Part shown: piece by piece, positions 1 to 13,473 of the stretch | Position numbering within the stretch: the first letter of the stretch is position 1 | Layout: each line of letters begins with the position of its first letter | DNA from: Cichorium intybus | Lineage: Eukaryota > Streptophyta > Magnoliopsida > Asterales > Asteraceae | Direction: 5' to 3' | DNA: 64,000 bases | Assembly (NCBI GenBank): GCA_023525715.1 | Contig: CM042012.1 | Coordinates: forward strand, 43,170,941 to 43,234,940 | The notes under the pieces: model-generated | What the model was told of the DNA's origin: nothing | The model's database searches: none | Seen by the model: only the letters and a program-made list of their open reading frames with translations | Translations under genes and position numbers: made by a program

Positions 1-153
1 CTATTATAATGTCATTTTCACAATCCGAAAACGATGTATATGATATAGATTCACTTTTAAATATTGGCATGTGAAGTCTGATTAACCACAAAGATTCTAA
101 GGCAAAAGCTCTGGCATCAGATTGCAACAACTTGGGCACCGAGTCTCAGAAAG

Positions 154-470
154 TAGGGGTGAGCTCGGTACCGGAAGCCGAACAAAACCGGTACCGATTT
201 GAAATTACACAAAACTAAGGACCAAATACCGAATCGAGGTATAGGGGACGATAACAGTGTCAGTTCGGTTCAGGAAAGTAGGTTTAGTTTTAATTTTGAA
301 GTGAAAAAAGTACCGAAACCGGACAAAACCGATACTGAAATCGAAATTGCACAAAAGTAAGAACCGTATACCGAACCTAAGTACAGGGTACGATACTAGT
401 TCGGTATCAATATTGGTTCTAGTTTGATACTGGTTCAGTTCGGTACTATCGGTATTTTTGCTCATTCCTA
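154..470. mobile_element. hAT-type MITE, 317 bp, 8-bp TSD
   Basis: A short non-autonomous DNA transposon. The ends are imperfect inverted repeats: the left starts TAGGGGTGAGC, and the right end read on the minus strand starts TAGGAATGAGC. The flanks carry a perfect 8-bp target duplication, TCAGAAAG, at 146-153 and 471-478. An 8-bp duplication plus TAGGGGTG-like ends is the hAT signature. The interior is low-complexity sequence built from CGGTACCG/ACCGAAC words and holds no transposase. It sits in the LTR-like sequence of the decayed copia-A element. Confidence 0.88.
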
Positions 471-712
471 TCAGAAAGCTAGGATATCGAAGAACATAAG
501 TTTCGGTGTTGAGCAAAAGGTTGCGGTTCAAAGCACCAAACATTTGCGGTACCAAGGCAGCATAACTACGATACAGGGCGGCTACATCAGTGGCACTAGA
601 TAGCTATATCTGCGGTACCGAGGCAACACAACTGTTGTGCTAGAGAAACTCTAGACACGTATTTGCATAAGCACCCATGCATGTCTCGATTGAAGTTTAG
701 TTATAGCATGTC

Positions 713-720
713 TATAAATA
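713..720 (+). promoter_or_regulatory. TATA box of copia-A LTR
   Basis: TATAAATA, about 310 bp upstream of the gag ATG at 1030, followed by a CT-rich stretch. The spacing suits an LTR promoter. This is inference from motif and context only. Confidence 0.4.
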
Positions 721-821
721 GGCACCTCCATTGCTTCATTCGATGCACAAAAACTAGTCTAGATACAAAACAGATTAGCAATTTGTGTGCATTGGTTTTG
801 GCGATTATTAAAATTCTATTT

Positions 822-853
822 CTCTCTCTATCTCTCTCTCTATCTATCTCTCT
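822..853. repeat. (CT)n/(CTAT)n microsatellite
   Basis: An interrupted CT-rich simple repeat in the leader of the decayed copia-A element. No coding meaning; an apparent small ORF across it is a repeat artefact. Confidence 0.8.
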
Positions 854-1029
854 CACGTTCGCCGTTGGACTTAGCTGATCACTATGATAGTGTGAACCAC
901 GTTAATTATTGTGTTCTTGTTATTGTTTTGATTGCATTGATAATTTGATATACTCTATATGTGAAATGAGTTTTATGTTTTTTTCTAGATTCTTGATAAT
1001 TTTATTCCAAACAACTAGCATTTAGAGAT

Positions 1030-1830
1030 ATGGCTAAAGACGAGAAGGTTAAGATCGACAAATTTCAAGGTTCTGGAGAATACAGATCGAAGATAATATT
1101 TACTAGAATACAAGAACCCTTAGTTGAAAGAAACTAGAAACAATTAAGCAGGAGGATTGAAACTTATTGGTTGGTGTTGTTAGCTAGGTTATCACTGACG
1201 AAGAATGTATCATACAACATTGTCAATGAGAATACTAAATACAATATGATAAAGGCATAATCAAATATGTATGAAAAACCCATAACATCAGATAAAAAAT
1301 TCTTTATTTAGTAGTTGGTTAACACAAAGATAAAGGAAGATGACTCAGTGAAAAATCATGAATGAATTTAATTTAATCATATCGAGAATAAATTCAGTTG
1401 TTATTAACTTTGAGGATGAAGTTTATGCCTTATTGCTATCATGATCTTTGCTTGATAGTTGGTCCAGTACAATAACACTAGTCAGTAGTTCATCCAGAAC
1501 TACTAAGCTTACTTTTAAAGACACTCACGTTTTGATCATTCATGAGGATATTCACAAAAGGAATATAAGGGAGACATCCAATAGTCTTTTGATGAAAAAG
1601 ACAAGAAATAAAAACTAATAGAGAAGGTGGTAATAGAGATCAAAAGTGAGAAAGAGAGGTCAGTCGAAGAACATTAAAGATATTACTTGTTGGAATTGCA
1701 ATGAGAGTGGTCACTTCAGAACACAGTATCCAAAGCCTTTGACGGATAGAGGAAAGAAGGTGGTGAATGCGGCAGCCAATTTTGATGATGTATTCGTCTG
1801 TTGTGTGTCGAAAATTCAATAAAGTATTAA
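1030..1830 (+). pseudogene. gag: copia-A gag fragment with zinc knuckle
   Basis: Remains of a Ty1-copia gag (nucleocapsid/capsid) gene. The ATG at 1030 opens with MAKDEKVKIDKF, a typical copia gag start, but stops and frameshifts follow within about 100 bp. A CCHC zinc knuckle survives at 1688-1729 as CWNCNESGHFRTQY; the last cysteine is replaced by tyrosine, so metal binding is lost. It is cut at 1879 by insertion of copia-1. The same element resumes at 10356 (pre-integrase and integrase) and again at 16002 (reverse transcriptase). Non-functional. Confidence 0.7.
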
Positions 1831-1879
1831 GAAGGTTCGATTGGCAAACAACAAAAGTCTAGATATCATGGGTTGTAGG

Positions 1880-2768
<889 letters not shown>

Positions 2769-3635
2769 GTCTCCGACTTGGATAAGTCTATAACTGTAAC
2801 TCCCAATATAATCTGAATTGATAAGCAAATTGTAGCTTCCAAAAGCCGCTGCCGAACTCTGACACAGTCAGTTACTCGTCCTAAGATATGTGATCATATG
2901 ATCCTCCATTCTGCAAGATATCATTCGGACATGAGACATGTATTAGAATCAATCTCAAGGTCCAAGACTTTGTTTCCCGATTTCTGATTTGTGATGATAT
3001 AGGACTTCTAATTGAACACATCAATTTAGTCCTGGCTGGGCCCAGCATTATAAGTCAACACCAAATCACCGAGGGGCCCAAAGATATCGCTTTTCCCGTT
3101 TGGGCAAAAGGAACGAATAAAATTTGACTCACATGCTTGTATCCTTTACTCATCAAATCGGGCACAACAATACGTTTTATAACATCAAGTTACCGATGTG
3201 TTTACGCACTATCAATGTACAACTGACTTGTAAATTACAACTCATATATCCCCGTTTCAAGACCATAAGATATTATCGTCTCGGAATTACTTATGGTATA
3301 ATCCATGAAGTAATTCTCTGAGCGTGGGTATGTCCAATTCTCAAATCCCCATTTCTAAGTACTCATGAACATTGCAGCAATACTATTGATATGTCTAACT
3401 CCTTAGACAGTCTACAATTCAATTCATGATAGTCATGATTCACTACTTACTTCCGAAAGTATGAACGATTGTGGACCTTTGAATAATCATATTATTCAGG
3501 AAGTAAAACATGCAAAATGAAACACAAAGATAAACAATTGACAGAAGGCAATAAACAATACTCATAAATAATTCTCTATTATTTAATCACCAAAAGTCAA
3601 TTACATTTATTTGTTACAAGTTTCAAATTAATTAT
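2769..3635. other. 3' non-coding region of copia-1
   Basis: About 870 bp between the RNase H remnant and the 3' LTR. Small ORFs here have no recognisable domain. Apart from the polypurine tract beside the LTR I see nothing functional. Confidence 0.5.
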
Positions 3636-5195
3636 CTAACTACCAAAACTAATATCAACTCTCAGACCAATGCTCCTAGCATGCTGACTGTGCTTGACCC
3701 TACTCAGAGCCTTTGTCAAATGATCTACAGGATTATCTTTAGATGACACCCTCTTCGCGATGAGGTGACCTTCTTCTACTCTATGTCTGATGTAATGGTA
3801 CTTTCTGTCGATGTGTCTGGACTTTCCATGATCTCTCAGTTCCTTAGTCAAGGCAACCGCTCCTTCATTATCGCAGAACAGTTCCATTAGCTCCTAAATG
3901 GTCGGGACTACTCCAAGGTCACCGATGAAATTCTTCAGTCAAGCTGCTTCCTTTGATACTTCGCTTGCAACTATGTACTCTGATTCACAAGTTGAATTAG
4001 CCACCGTTTCTTGTTTGGAACTTTTTCAAGTAACTACTCCACCGTTTAATAGAAACACCCAGCCCGACTGAGACCGAAAGTTGTCTTTATCTATCTGGAA
4101 GCTGGCGTCACTGTATCCACTTACCCTCAACATATCACCGCTGCCAAGGACTAGAAGCATGTCCTTCGTCCTCCGCAAATACTTGAGAATGTTCTTAATC
4201 GCGGTCCAGTGTGCTTTGCTCGGATTTCCCTGATAGCGACTGACCATGCTCAAAGCAAAGGACACATCAGGGAGAGTACATGTCATAGCGTACATGATCG
4301 ACCCTACAGCCGAAGCGTAAGGTACCCGACTCATATCACCTATCTCTTTATCTGTACTGGGACTTTGAGTCTTACGCAATTTGGCATTACTTTGGATTGG
4401 TAGCTCTCGTTTCTTGGAATTTTCCATACTAAATCTCTTCAGTACCTTATCCAAGTATACACTTTGACTAAGTCTAATTAGTCTCTTCTTTCTATCTCTC
4501 AATATTCTTATCCCAAGAATATAGGCAGCTTCTCCAAGGTCTTTGATGGCGAAACACTTTCCAAGACAAAACTTAACTTCTTGTAAGGTTGGAATGTCGT
4601 TTCCCTTGAGCAGTATGTCATCGACATACAACACCAGAAAAGTCACTATACTCCTACTAGCCTTGATGTAGACGCAGGACTCATTTTCGCTCCTAGAGAA
4701 ACCAAACTCTTTGAATTTCTCATGAAAGCAGAGATTCCAGCCGTGAGAAGCTTGTTTCAATCCGTAGATTGATTTCTCAAGCTTGCACACTCTATTGGGA
4801 AACTTTGCATCTACAAAATCCTCTGGCTGATTCATGTAAACATCCTCAGCCAACTTCCCCTTAAGGAAAGTGGTTTTGACATCCATCTGCCAAATTTCAT
4901 AATCATGAAACGCAGCTATGGCGAGCATTATCCTAATAGACTTAATCTTGGCTATGACGAGCATTATCCTTAGATAACACTGTCTTTCGACCTGGTACAT
5001 TGTCAACCAAATTCCAAACTTGGTTGTCATACATGGACTTGATCTCGCTGTCCATTGCCTCTGCCCTTTAGCAACCTCAGGGCCTGCCATTGCTTCCTTG
5101 TAGCTAGCTGGCTCATCCAGATTTACCAGTGTCCTATCACTGACAAACGTGTCACCATCTATAGTAATATGGAAACTATAAAACTCAGGTGGCAT
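3636..5195 (-). pseudogene. pol: copia-1 reverse transcriptase and RNase H (broken)
   Basis: The C-terminal part of a Ty1-copia polyprotein. It begins in the RT fingers (YEIWQMDVKTTFLKGKL), reaches the catalytic YVDD at about 4614-4628, and continues through the conserved AVGSIMYAMTCTLPDV segment. RNase H is at 3636-3887 (CDNEGAVALTK, KSRHIDRKYHYIR). Three in-frame stops separate the 389-residue part from the last 83 residues. Near the start, an ATTATCCT-containing stretch is locally duplicated (about 4925-4975) and disrupts the RT N-terminus. In a live element this enzyme copies the RNA into cDNA in the cytoplasmic virus-like particle. Confidence 0.85.
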
Positions 5196-5419
5196 GCTAA
5201 CTCTACTAGAATGTCTAAGAGGTAACGAATTGTTTATCGGTTCAACAGGAACTTCTTCCTCTGGTTGAGTGCTAGTGTTATCTAAGGTTCCTTCACTGGT
5301 TGACTCCTGAATTTCTTCAAGGTCAATGGTACTCCCACTGTCCTATTTGAATATGAGCTCTCTGTCTCTCGAAAGACTCCTCTTCGCGCTACAAAGACCA
5401 CGTTCTCACTGGGTCTGTA

Positions 5420-6072
5420 TTACAAATATCCAAAAGACTGCTTTAGGTAACTAATGAAAACACACTTCTCACTTCTCGCTGGTAGCTTGTCGTGAGTCTC
5501 TCGTCTTACGAAAGCTTCACAAACCCAGACATTGATATGTGCCAATGTGGGAACTTTCCCCATCCACATTTCGTGAGGTGTTTTGGCAACCTTCTTTGTA
5601 GGGACAAGATTGAGGATGTGGGTGGTTGTCTCTAAGGCATACCCACAGAAGTGAATAGGAAAGGAAGCTCGACTCATCATGGAACGAACCATGTCTAACA
5701 AGGTCCGGTTACGCCTCTCAGCCACACCATTCAATTGTGGTGTCCTAGGAGGAGTCAACTATGAAACTATTCCACATTCCTTAAGATAGTCGTGGAACTC
5801 GATACTTAGATAATCACTGTGTCTATCGGATCTAAGCATCTTTATCTTCCTGCCTAATTGATTATCGACTTCATGCTTGAACTCTTTGAACTTTTCAAAG
5901 GTTTCTAACTTATGCTTGATTAAGTAGATATAGCCATATATGTTGTAATCATCTGTAAAAGTCACATAGAATCGATTAGCATCCCTTGTGGATGATCTGA
6001 AGGGTCCACACACATATGTGTGTATGAGATCCAACAAACCTTCACCTCTTTCACTAGATCCCGTGAAAGGTG
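5420..6072 (-). pseudogene. pol: copia-1 integrase core (broken, split by solo LTR)
   Basis: Integrase remnant in two ORFs of the same frame. 5759-6037 has the DLIHTYVCGPF...YVTFTDDY block; 5420-5758 has TPPRTPQLNGVAERRNRTLLD, which carries the catalytic glutamate of the DDE triad. A stop lies between them at 5759. The first catalytic Asp of the family block (usually HTDV) reads tyrosine (HTYV), and the second block reads SDRHSDY. The upstream pre-integrase zinc domain continues on the other side of the solo LTR at 6819. Not functional. Confidence 0.82.
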
Positions 6073-6077
6073 ATTTT

Positions 6078-6813
6078 TGTTGGATTAGGTGTCTAAGCCA
6101 TAACTATAATTTAGAAATATACTTGACTTGATGGCAGCACAGTTTTTTTGGGTTGCCCTCAAAACCTAGTAGCGGACAAGATGATTTATAGAGAGAGATA
6201 TTAATATATTATGAGGATAATATATTAATTAGAAATAGTTATATTTAATTAATAATTAATCAGAAATTAATTGGAATTAATTTTGGGATTAATTGGATTA
6301 ATTAAAAGTGTAGGGGCTGAATTGTAATTGTTTAATAGTTGAGCAATAGATAATTAGGGTTTGTATATTGGGTTGGACGAATTCCAAGGCTTAGGCCTTA
6401 AGGAATTCGAAACCCACATATGGATACAAGGTTTATTTATGGTAATGATAAGCAGGTTGAATTATATGATAAAAGCCTTATCGTATCAGTAATTCAAATA
6501 CGGCAGTTATATTCCTTATGACTTATCATTCCGGGGCTATAAATATGGAGCCCCAGCACCCCCATATGACACGCCAAACTCTTAGAGTTTCTCTCTTTAG
6601 TTTTTCTTGCTTGCTAAGTTCTGGGTGTGAGCCATTAGAGGCACGACACTTGTGGTGCTTGCTTCCAAAGGTCAAAGGTATGAGAATATCCTTTATGAAT
6701 TTCGATTATACCCTTTGTGTTCTTAGTTATATATTCAATAGTGAAAACATAGATCCTATTGGTTGCATGTGAACTTAAGTGTTTAAGTTTTATTGTTTGC
6801 CTATTCCTCAACA
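6078..6813 (+). mobile_element. Solo LTR of the copia-1 family, opposite orientation
   Basis: A 736-bp solo LTR starting TGTTGGATTAGGTG and ending TTCCTCAACA, with a 5-bp target duplication ATTTT at 6073-6077 and 6814-6818. It is the reverse-complement counterpart of the copia-1 LTR, so a relative inserted into copia-1's integrase region and then lost its interior by LTR-LTR recombination. It lacks the long TA tract of its relatives, keeping only TGTATATTGGG at that place. A small antisense ORF crossing the junction is an artefact. Confidence 0.93.
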
Positions 6814-6818
6814 ATTTT

Positions 6819-7446
6819 GTCATCTTTCCCAAAACACAAGATTCACATGCATCATCTGACCTTAGGTCAAATGATTCCAACACTCCATCCTTTTGGAGTT
6901 GGGCGATGCGTTTCTTGTTAATGTGTCCAAGAGGACAGTGCCACAAGCATGCCTTGTCTATACCATTAGACGAAGCAATTTAAAATATACTATTGCCTAA
7001 ATTGTCTACACATGTCACAGTTTCATACACACCATTACAAGGTAAAGCTTCAAATATAAAAGCACCATTTTTATAAACTGAAATAGATTCATTCATATTA
7101 TCAAACGAATATCTATAACCTTGTCTAAACAATGCATGAAAAGAAATAATATTACGTGCCATTTCTGGCGAGTAGCAATAATTAGTCAATTCTAAACTAA
7201 CACGTCACTAAGCACTAGACTATAAACTCCAATCTTGGTAACAGGAGAAGATCGCCTATTCCCTATGATGAGGTTTATCCTTCCATGCTCCACCTCCTCA
7301 CTTTCTCTTAGTCCCTGCAAATCAGAACAAATGTGAAAACCACATCCTGTATCAAGGACCCAAGAACGAGAAGATGATGAGTTATTATAAATAGTGTATA
7401 TACATGCGGATAGCGATTTTATCTTGCCATCCTTGAGGTCTTGCAT
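6819..7446 (-). pseudogene. pol: copia-1 protease and GAG-pre-integrase (broken)
   Basis: Contains the retropepsin active-site motif in WVLDTGCGFHIC (catalytic D-T-G, about 7340-7375) and, further on, the pre-integrase zinc-binding block LWHC-like (MWHCPLGHINKKRIAQL... CESCVLGKMTK, 6819-6946) with its His/Cys ligands visible. Frames change between 7192-7446, 6980-7189 and 6819-6946, so at least one frameshift and one or more stops break it. The reading frame runs straight into the solo LTR at 6813 and resumes at 6072. Confidence 0.8.
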
Positions 7447-8299
7447 GTACTTCGGGCAGCTTCGTTTCCAATGCCCTTTCTCGTTGCAGTAAAAGCAATC
7501 GGCCTCTTTGGGATTTGAGACGGGAGGAACGTTAGAACTGGCTTGGCCTTTGGGCCATTGCTAGATGACCCGAAATGGGCCTTGCCCTTCCAATTCTGTC
7601 TTGGAGGACCTTTCCTCTTCTTCCCCTTTCCCTGTCCAATAGCCAGAATGGGAGCACTGGCAAAAGTGGAGGCTAAACCATTACCCTTCATTCCTGCTTC
7701 AACGGTCTGCATCATGTTGTGCAACTGAGCCAAGGTGGTCTCACTGTTTTTCAGTGATAAACTTAGATAAACTGATCATAACAACCAGGAAAGGAGTTCA
7801 GGACTATATCAATAGCCAACTCCTTGTCGAAATATACATTCAGCTTCACGAGGCATTCTACATATCGCTGCATTCTCTGCATGTGGGCGCAGACAGACTT
7901 TCCCTCTTTCATTTTGCATGCCATGAGGACCTTGACGAGCTTGCTTATGGAACTTTTCCATAAGGTACTTGTTCATCTTGTATGGCCAATAGTCCTCATA
8001 AAATCTCTGCAATTCGGGGACCATAGTAGCGACGATGATGCATGCCACTTTGGTTGCATCGTCGTAGTGTTTCTTATATGAGGATATTCCTCAGGAGTAG
8101 TTGTTTCTTGATCGATCTCAATGAGTTCTTTTTCGAGAACATAATATTTGTCCTCGAATCTAAGAGCCATCTTAATGTTTCACATCCGGTCGTTATAGTT
8201 GGTGCCATCCAATGTCACCTTCGAGCAGATCGAAGAGATGTTATTGTGGTTGTTGTGGGGAGCCGATGTGATAACAGAAGCATCAACAGAAGTAGACAT
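7447..8299 (-). pseudogene. gag: copia-1 gag (broken)
   Basis: Capsid/nucleocapsid gene of copia-1. The ATG at 8299 opens MSTSVDAS and leads to the conserved TLDGTNYNDRM and IKMALRFEDK blocks typical of copia gag (UBN2-type). A stop falls between these blocks, and later pieces switch frame (8048-7809 and 7733-7419). A clean CCHC zinc knuckle, CFYCNEKGHWKRSC, lies at about 7460-7503. Non-functional through frameshifts and stops. Confidence 0.82.
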
Positions 8300-9519
8300 C
8301 TATAAGAGAAAGGTAGTTTTAATTAGATAAGGGTATTCCTTAATATATTAACCCAAAATAAATATTAAGGCTAGGACCCAAGTATATAATTCACAACTTA
8401 GAAGAGGGATGCCGAATCTAATTGTAAATCATAAAAAGGTAGGTAAATGACGATTTACCAATTCCACCGCGGAAGATAATCAAATTAAGTGAAATTCCTA
8501 GAACTTTTGAGATTCATTGAAATTATTCAATGACATGTTTAATCTCGGATTATGCTCTTCCATTTCTGACTGGGATACCGAGGATCACAAACAAGATGTG
8601 AATAACCGTGCAAATGTGCTTGGTAACCTCAATGTCGTGTATCATCTCAATTTATGTGCTGGTAAACCACACACGCTCCATCAACAATGATAATTTATGA
8701 GATACCCATTACAAGTCTTTATGAGTCCCTATTAGTGTGCTGGTAAACCACACACGCTCCACTAACGACTTATAAAGTGTAATGTGCAATTTCATTGGTT
8801 AGCATACTTTTCACATTTTTCCTAAAATAACTAGATTTGGGATTTATTAAAGGTTCTAGTACTTTCTTTAATAGCATTATACTTTTAATGAGATTAGGTT
8901 GTCCTATCAAATCCGTTCTACTAACAACCCTTCACTGATCAAGGAAGCGGTGGGTGAGAGTGGACACCCATTCAACCGCCATTTTATAGGCAGTTTCCTT
9001 ATACCCCTTTATAGATCAGCTTCGTGAATGAGGCATACTAGCGATTTGACTGACTAATTCTTATATACAAATATTAACCTTTTAATAATAATATATATAA
9101 GATGTATTTTAAACATTTTAAAATATTTGGTTTATCTATTTTAAATTTTCCAAATTAAACAATTTAATTTAAATTTAAATTTAAACCCAAATTGATTTAA
9201 TGTTTATCTTTTAATTAACAATTAATTAATTGAATTAAATCAGATAAGGATTATCAAATTAAATTAATCAAATAATTTAATCCTAATCCTTACCCACTAC
9301 GTTTTCAAAAATAGGGTAAGGGTTTCGATTCATTAATTAATCATAATAACCAAAAATAGAAAACCCTAGAAGATCCCATGCAATTTTCGAAAATAAGGGT
9401 GGAGGCTAGGGTTTCTGAAACCCTAGCCCAAAGTCGACATCCATGGAGGCTAGGGTTTAATTTCTATAAACCCTAAAATCAATTCTACAATTATAGCTAT
9501 TCAATAGAAAACAAACAAA
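8300..9519 (-). other. Non-coding leader of copia-1
   Basis: About 1.2 kb between the primer-binding site and gag. No coding domain is visible. It holds a direct repeat, GTGCTGGTAAACCACACACG, at about 8657 and 8739 (plus strand), and an AT-rich block at 9060-9300. Such leaders carry packaging signals in copia elements, but none can be assigned here. Confidence 0.6.
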
Positions 9520-9531
9520 GCTCTGATACCA
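9520..9531 (-). promoter_or_regulatory. Primer-binding site of copia-1 (initiator tRNA-Met)
   Basis: On the minus strand this reads TGGTATCAGAGC, one base downstream of the 5' LTR end. It matches the 3' end complement of plant initiator tRNA-Met, the usual primer for minus-strand synthesis in copia elements. It fixes the element's orientation. Confidence 0.92.
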
Positions 9532-9532
9532 C

Positions 9533-10355
<823 letters not shown>

Positions 10356-10907
10356 GTAGGGATGTTGTCATCAAGACGACTTTAGGAACAAATCGAACTT
10401 TGTAGAATGTAAAGTACATTTCAGACCTAAATAACATGTTGATGTCAGCCTGATAACTTGATGATAAGGGCCACCATGTTACTTTTGGTGATTATCAATG
10501 GAAGTTGACAAATGGGAACTTGGTTGTTACTAAAGGACAAAAACTATATATACTTTACATGGTGGAAGTTTCTAAAGATGAAGCAAATCTCGTGGTAAAA
10601 GAAGGAGGGGCATCCACCATATGACACCAACTTGCGCATATGAGTACGAAGGGATTGAAGATGCTAGCCTCCAATAATTAGATTCTAGAGTGAAAAAACA
10701 TGGCAGTTGACTTTTATGAGTAAGATATCCTTCAAAAAATAAAGAAAGTTGCATTTAGAAAGATGGGCTAGCTCCCAATTCGGGTTGGAGTTAGTTTATT
10801 TAGATAGTCCCATTTCAGTTTCATTAGTAGAAGGCTCTCGATACTATGTTACTTTCATTGGTTCCTGAACAAGGAAAGTTTGGGTTTACTTCTTGAAGAA
10901 TGACGAC
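10356..10907 (+). pseudogene. pol: copia-A pre-integrase and integrase fragment
   Basis: Continuation of the old plus-strand copia element across the copia-1 insertion. Visible blocks are KLTNGNLVVTKGQKLYILY, a WHQ...AHMSTKGLKMLAS pre-integrase remnant, and an integrase piece EGSRYYVTFIG...RKVWVYFLKND. Stops and frameshifts are frequent. The reading ends abruptly near 10907, where antisense copia-B sequence begins. The following catalytic integrase part and most of RT are missing. Confidence 0.72.
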
Positions 10908-10948
10908 TGCCATATATAAGTTTTATCCAAACAATCTTTGGATATGTT

Positions 10949-12270
10949 TTAATCAACATTGAATATTGTAATATTGTTGCTCCCGATGCTTATAACTGTT
11001 TCATAAATGTCATGACAAGGATTTACTTTAAAACAAATAGAATTATTTTTACAAATTAAAATTGAATCATTCTTAAACCCAAAGTCAAAATCATCTATGC
11101 ATAACAGATGAATGGAAGAATTGTTTCTTGATATATCTAGCGAAAGCGACAATATAATAAAATCATAAAACAACTACTAGAGAGTAAGAGTTTATAGTTC
11201 TCAATCCTTTTGACAACAATATTATGTTTGTCGCCCATGATCATGTCTACCTCTTCGTGTATGAGCTTCCTACTTCTCTTTAGTCCTTGCACATTAGTGC
11301 AAATCTGAGTACCACATCCTGTGTCTAAGACCCATTAATTATAAGCAAAAGCACTACGGAGTTCAATCATATATGTACCTAAAGTGCAACACCCTTTGAC
11401 TTTGATCTTCTTTATGTCTTCGGGGTATTGGACAACTACGCTTCCATTGTCCTATTTCCTTACATTGTAAACATATTGCCTCCCCGATACTCTTTGATGG
11501 AGATATGCCAGAGTTAGCTTTTCCCTTACCGCTGGTGTAGGGTTGGAGTTGGGAGACCCAACTTTAAACTTCCCTTTAAGTTTAGGTGGGTTGAATTTCT
11601 TCTTCTTGATACCTCCTTCCCTGATGACTAGTACGAAAGACTTTGAATCGGAAGTTTTAGTCTTGACCATGCCAGACTCATCAGTCTTCAACATGCTATG
11701 CAGTTCCATAATAGACCTTTCGATATTGTTCGTATTCAATTTCAAAATCAAATGACTATATGAACTTATCAACGAGTTAATGATGATATCTGTGGCCAAC
11801 TCCTAACTTATTAAAAAACCTAAATGCTCTAACTGGTCAATGTATCCTTTCATTTTTAGGGGATGTACAATGACACTTGCTCCCTCCTGCAACTTGCAAG
11901 TCATCAAGGCTTTTACAGTTTCAAATCGCTATTGTCTGGCTTGCTCTTAGAACATCTCCTTAAGTTAATTAATTATGTCAAATCTGGAACTATACTTGTC
12001 AACATCAGACACGCCACCTTATTTGAATCATTGAGACGTTTTTCATATTCATCTCAAATAGCCCTGAATGCTACAATCATAAGAGCCTGATGCTACAACC
12101 AAAAGAGCCTCATGGAGAGGTTCATCAATGTCACGAGCTTTCCTTTCGTACTTGAGGGTGATTCTTAAAGCATGAATCTAGTCAATATAATTTAACCATG
12201 TCAACTTGTCCCTTGAGAGTATCGATAATAGTGAAAAGTTTGTAAAAGACGAGTTTGTGTTTGAAGACAT
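10949..12270 (-). pseudogene. gag: copia-B gag and protease (broken)
   Basis: The ATG at 12270 opens MSSNTNSSFTNFSLL, followed by SRDKLTWLNYID and ALRITLKYERKARDIDEP, a copia gag N-terminus. Later pieces at 11452-11799 include a lysine-rich linker and, just beyond it, a zinc knuckle CLQCKEIGQWKRSC whose histidine position reads glutamine. The protease D-T-G is recognisable near 11310-11340 (TQDVVLRF region, frame-shifted). 10949-11173 is the linker before the pre-integrase block. Several stops and frameshifts make it non-functional. Confidence 0.7.
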
Positions 12271-13464
12271 AAATCAAAACAACGTTTAGTTAGTTGTTAA
12301 AATGTTCTCTAAAAAATAATCAACCAAAAATTATTTTGACAAGGCTAAGACCAATATTCACCTCTAGTTGCTAAGAGGTTTGTTGTAATCACAATAAGAA
12401 GCTATTTAGGTTGGAAACAATTTTTGCCAATTTCAATCTCAATGAAATTCTTAAATCTGTCGGGACATTTTGACATTAACTCAACTGACATGATTGATAT
12501 CTTCCATGCTTATCCTTGCTTATGACAGGGTTTTTGTGAATCACGTGCTTGGATACTAATTTGACCATACAAAACCACGTGACGTCCGACCTGAGATTCT
12601 CAAGTTATCGCAAATGTCACATTGTTTTCCCTAAATCCTGACTGATGTGTGTGCCTTTTTCACTCTCACATCGAAAGACTATTAGTTCAAATGTGTGTTT
12701 TTGTATGGGTAACATGAGATCCACCTTTTACAAAAATAAGTTTTTGTTTTTATCTAGTTAATACATTTTAACTCAACTTTTGGCAAATGATCATTTTAAA
12801 ACATTTTAAAGTACTACTTAGCAAACACTTTCCTAATTGCAAATTTGTTGTTGCGTTTCAATGTAATTTCAAGATTTTCTAGCTTGAATACTTATAGACA
12901 ATTTAAAACAAATACAAACACATGCAAACAACTGTAACAATTGCCTCATCTTATGTATTTTCCCGTGAGCCATCATGCGAAAAAAGCTTGATCATTTCTA
13001 AGGACAAAAATAGTCACAATGATGTACGACTCTTTCTTGCTTTGCCATCTTCATGTGATGCTCGGGTGGAACTTCTTAAGACTTCAATCTCCATGGTCCT
13101 CTTTTGATGGTCGTCAGTATTCTTGAATTACAATTGATTTTTCTAATGCAATTTCCTATGTAATCTAATTTTATTACAATTAAAAGAAAATTTGCATTGC
13201 TTGAAAGAGTTAAAACTGACACGTAGGTCATAAAAAAACTAATTACATCATTCAAAAACCCAACCGAACATCATAAATACAAGTCTAATGGAGGCAATAT
13301 GTTATCAGATCCATACATTCATAAAATTCAACATTTATCATGATATCAATGAAGTGTCGCAAAAAATAGCAACCATATAGACTAAAATAAATACTCAACA
13401 GCTTTAGAGACAGTTTAATACGCCACTAAAAACCCAACAAGACAAAGTTTGATATTTGTTTATT
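12271..13464. other. Leader region of copia-B
   Basis: About 1.2 kb of AT-rich sequence right of the gag start with no coding domain. Its position mirrors the copia-1 leader. A 61-codon ORF at 12922-13107 has no recognisable content. Confidence 0.45.
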
Positions 13465-13473
13465 TAAATTTTA

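Larger units (their letters stand above)
479..1029 (+). repeat. Decayed LTR and leader of copia-A
   Basis: Non-coding sequence directly upstream of a copia gag remnant. It contains a TATA-box-like TATAAATA at 713-720, and a CT-rich microsatellite at about 822-853 that would lie in the transcribed leader. No TG...CA boundary or paired LTR could be fixed, so calling it LTR rests on position and the TATA motif. The sequence left of the MITE (1-145) looks like the same unit. Confidence 0.45.
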
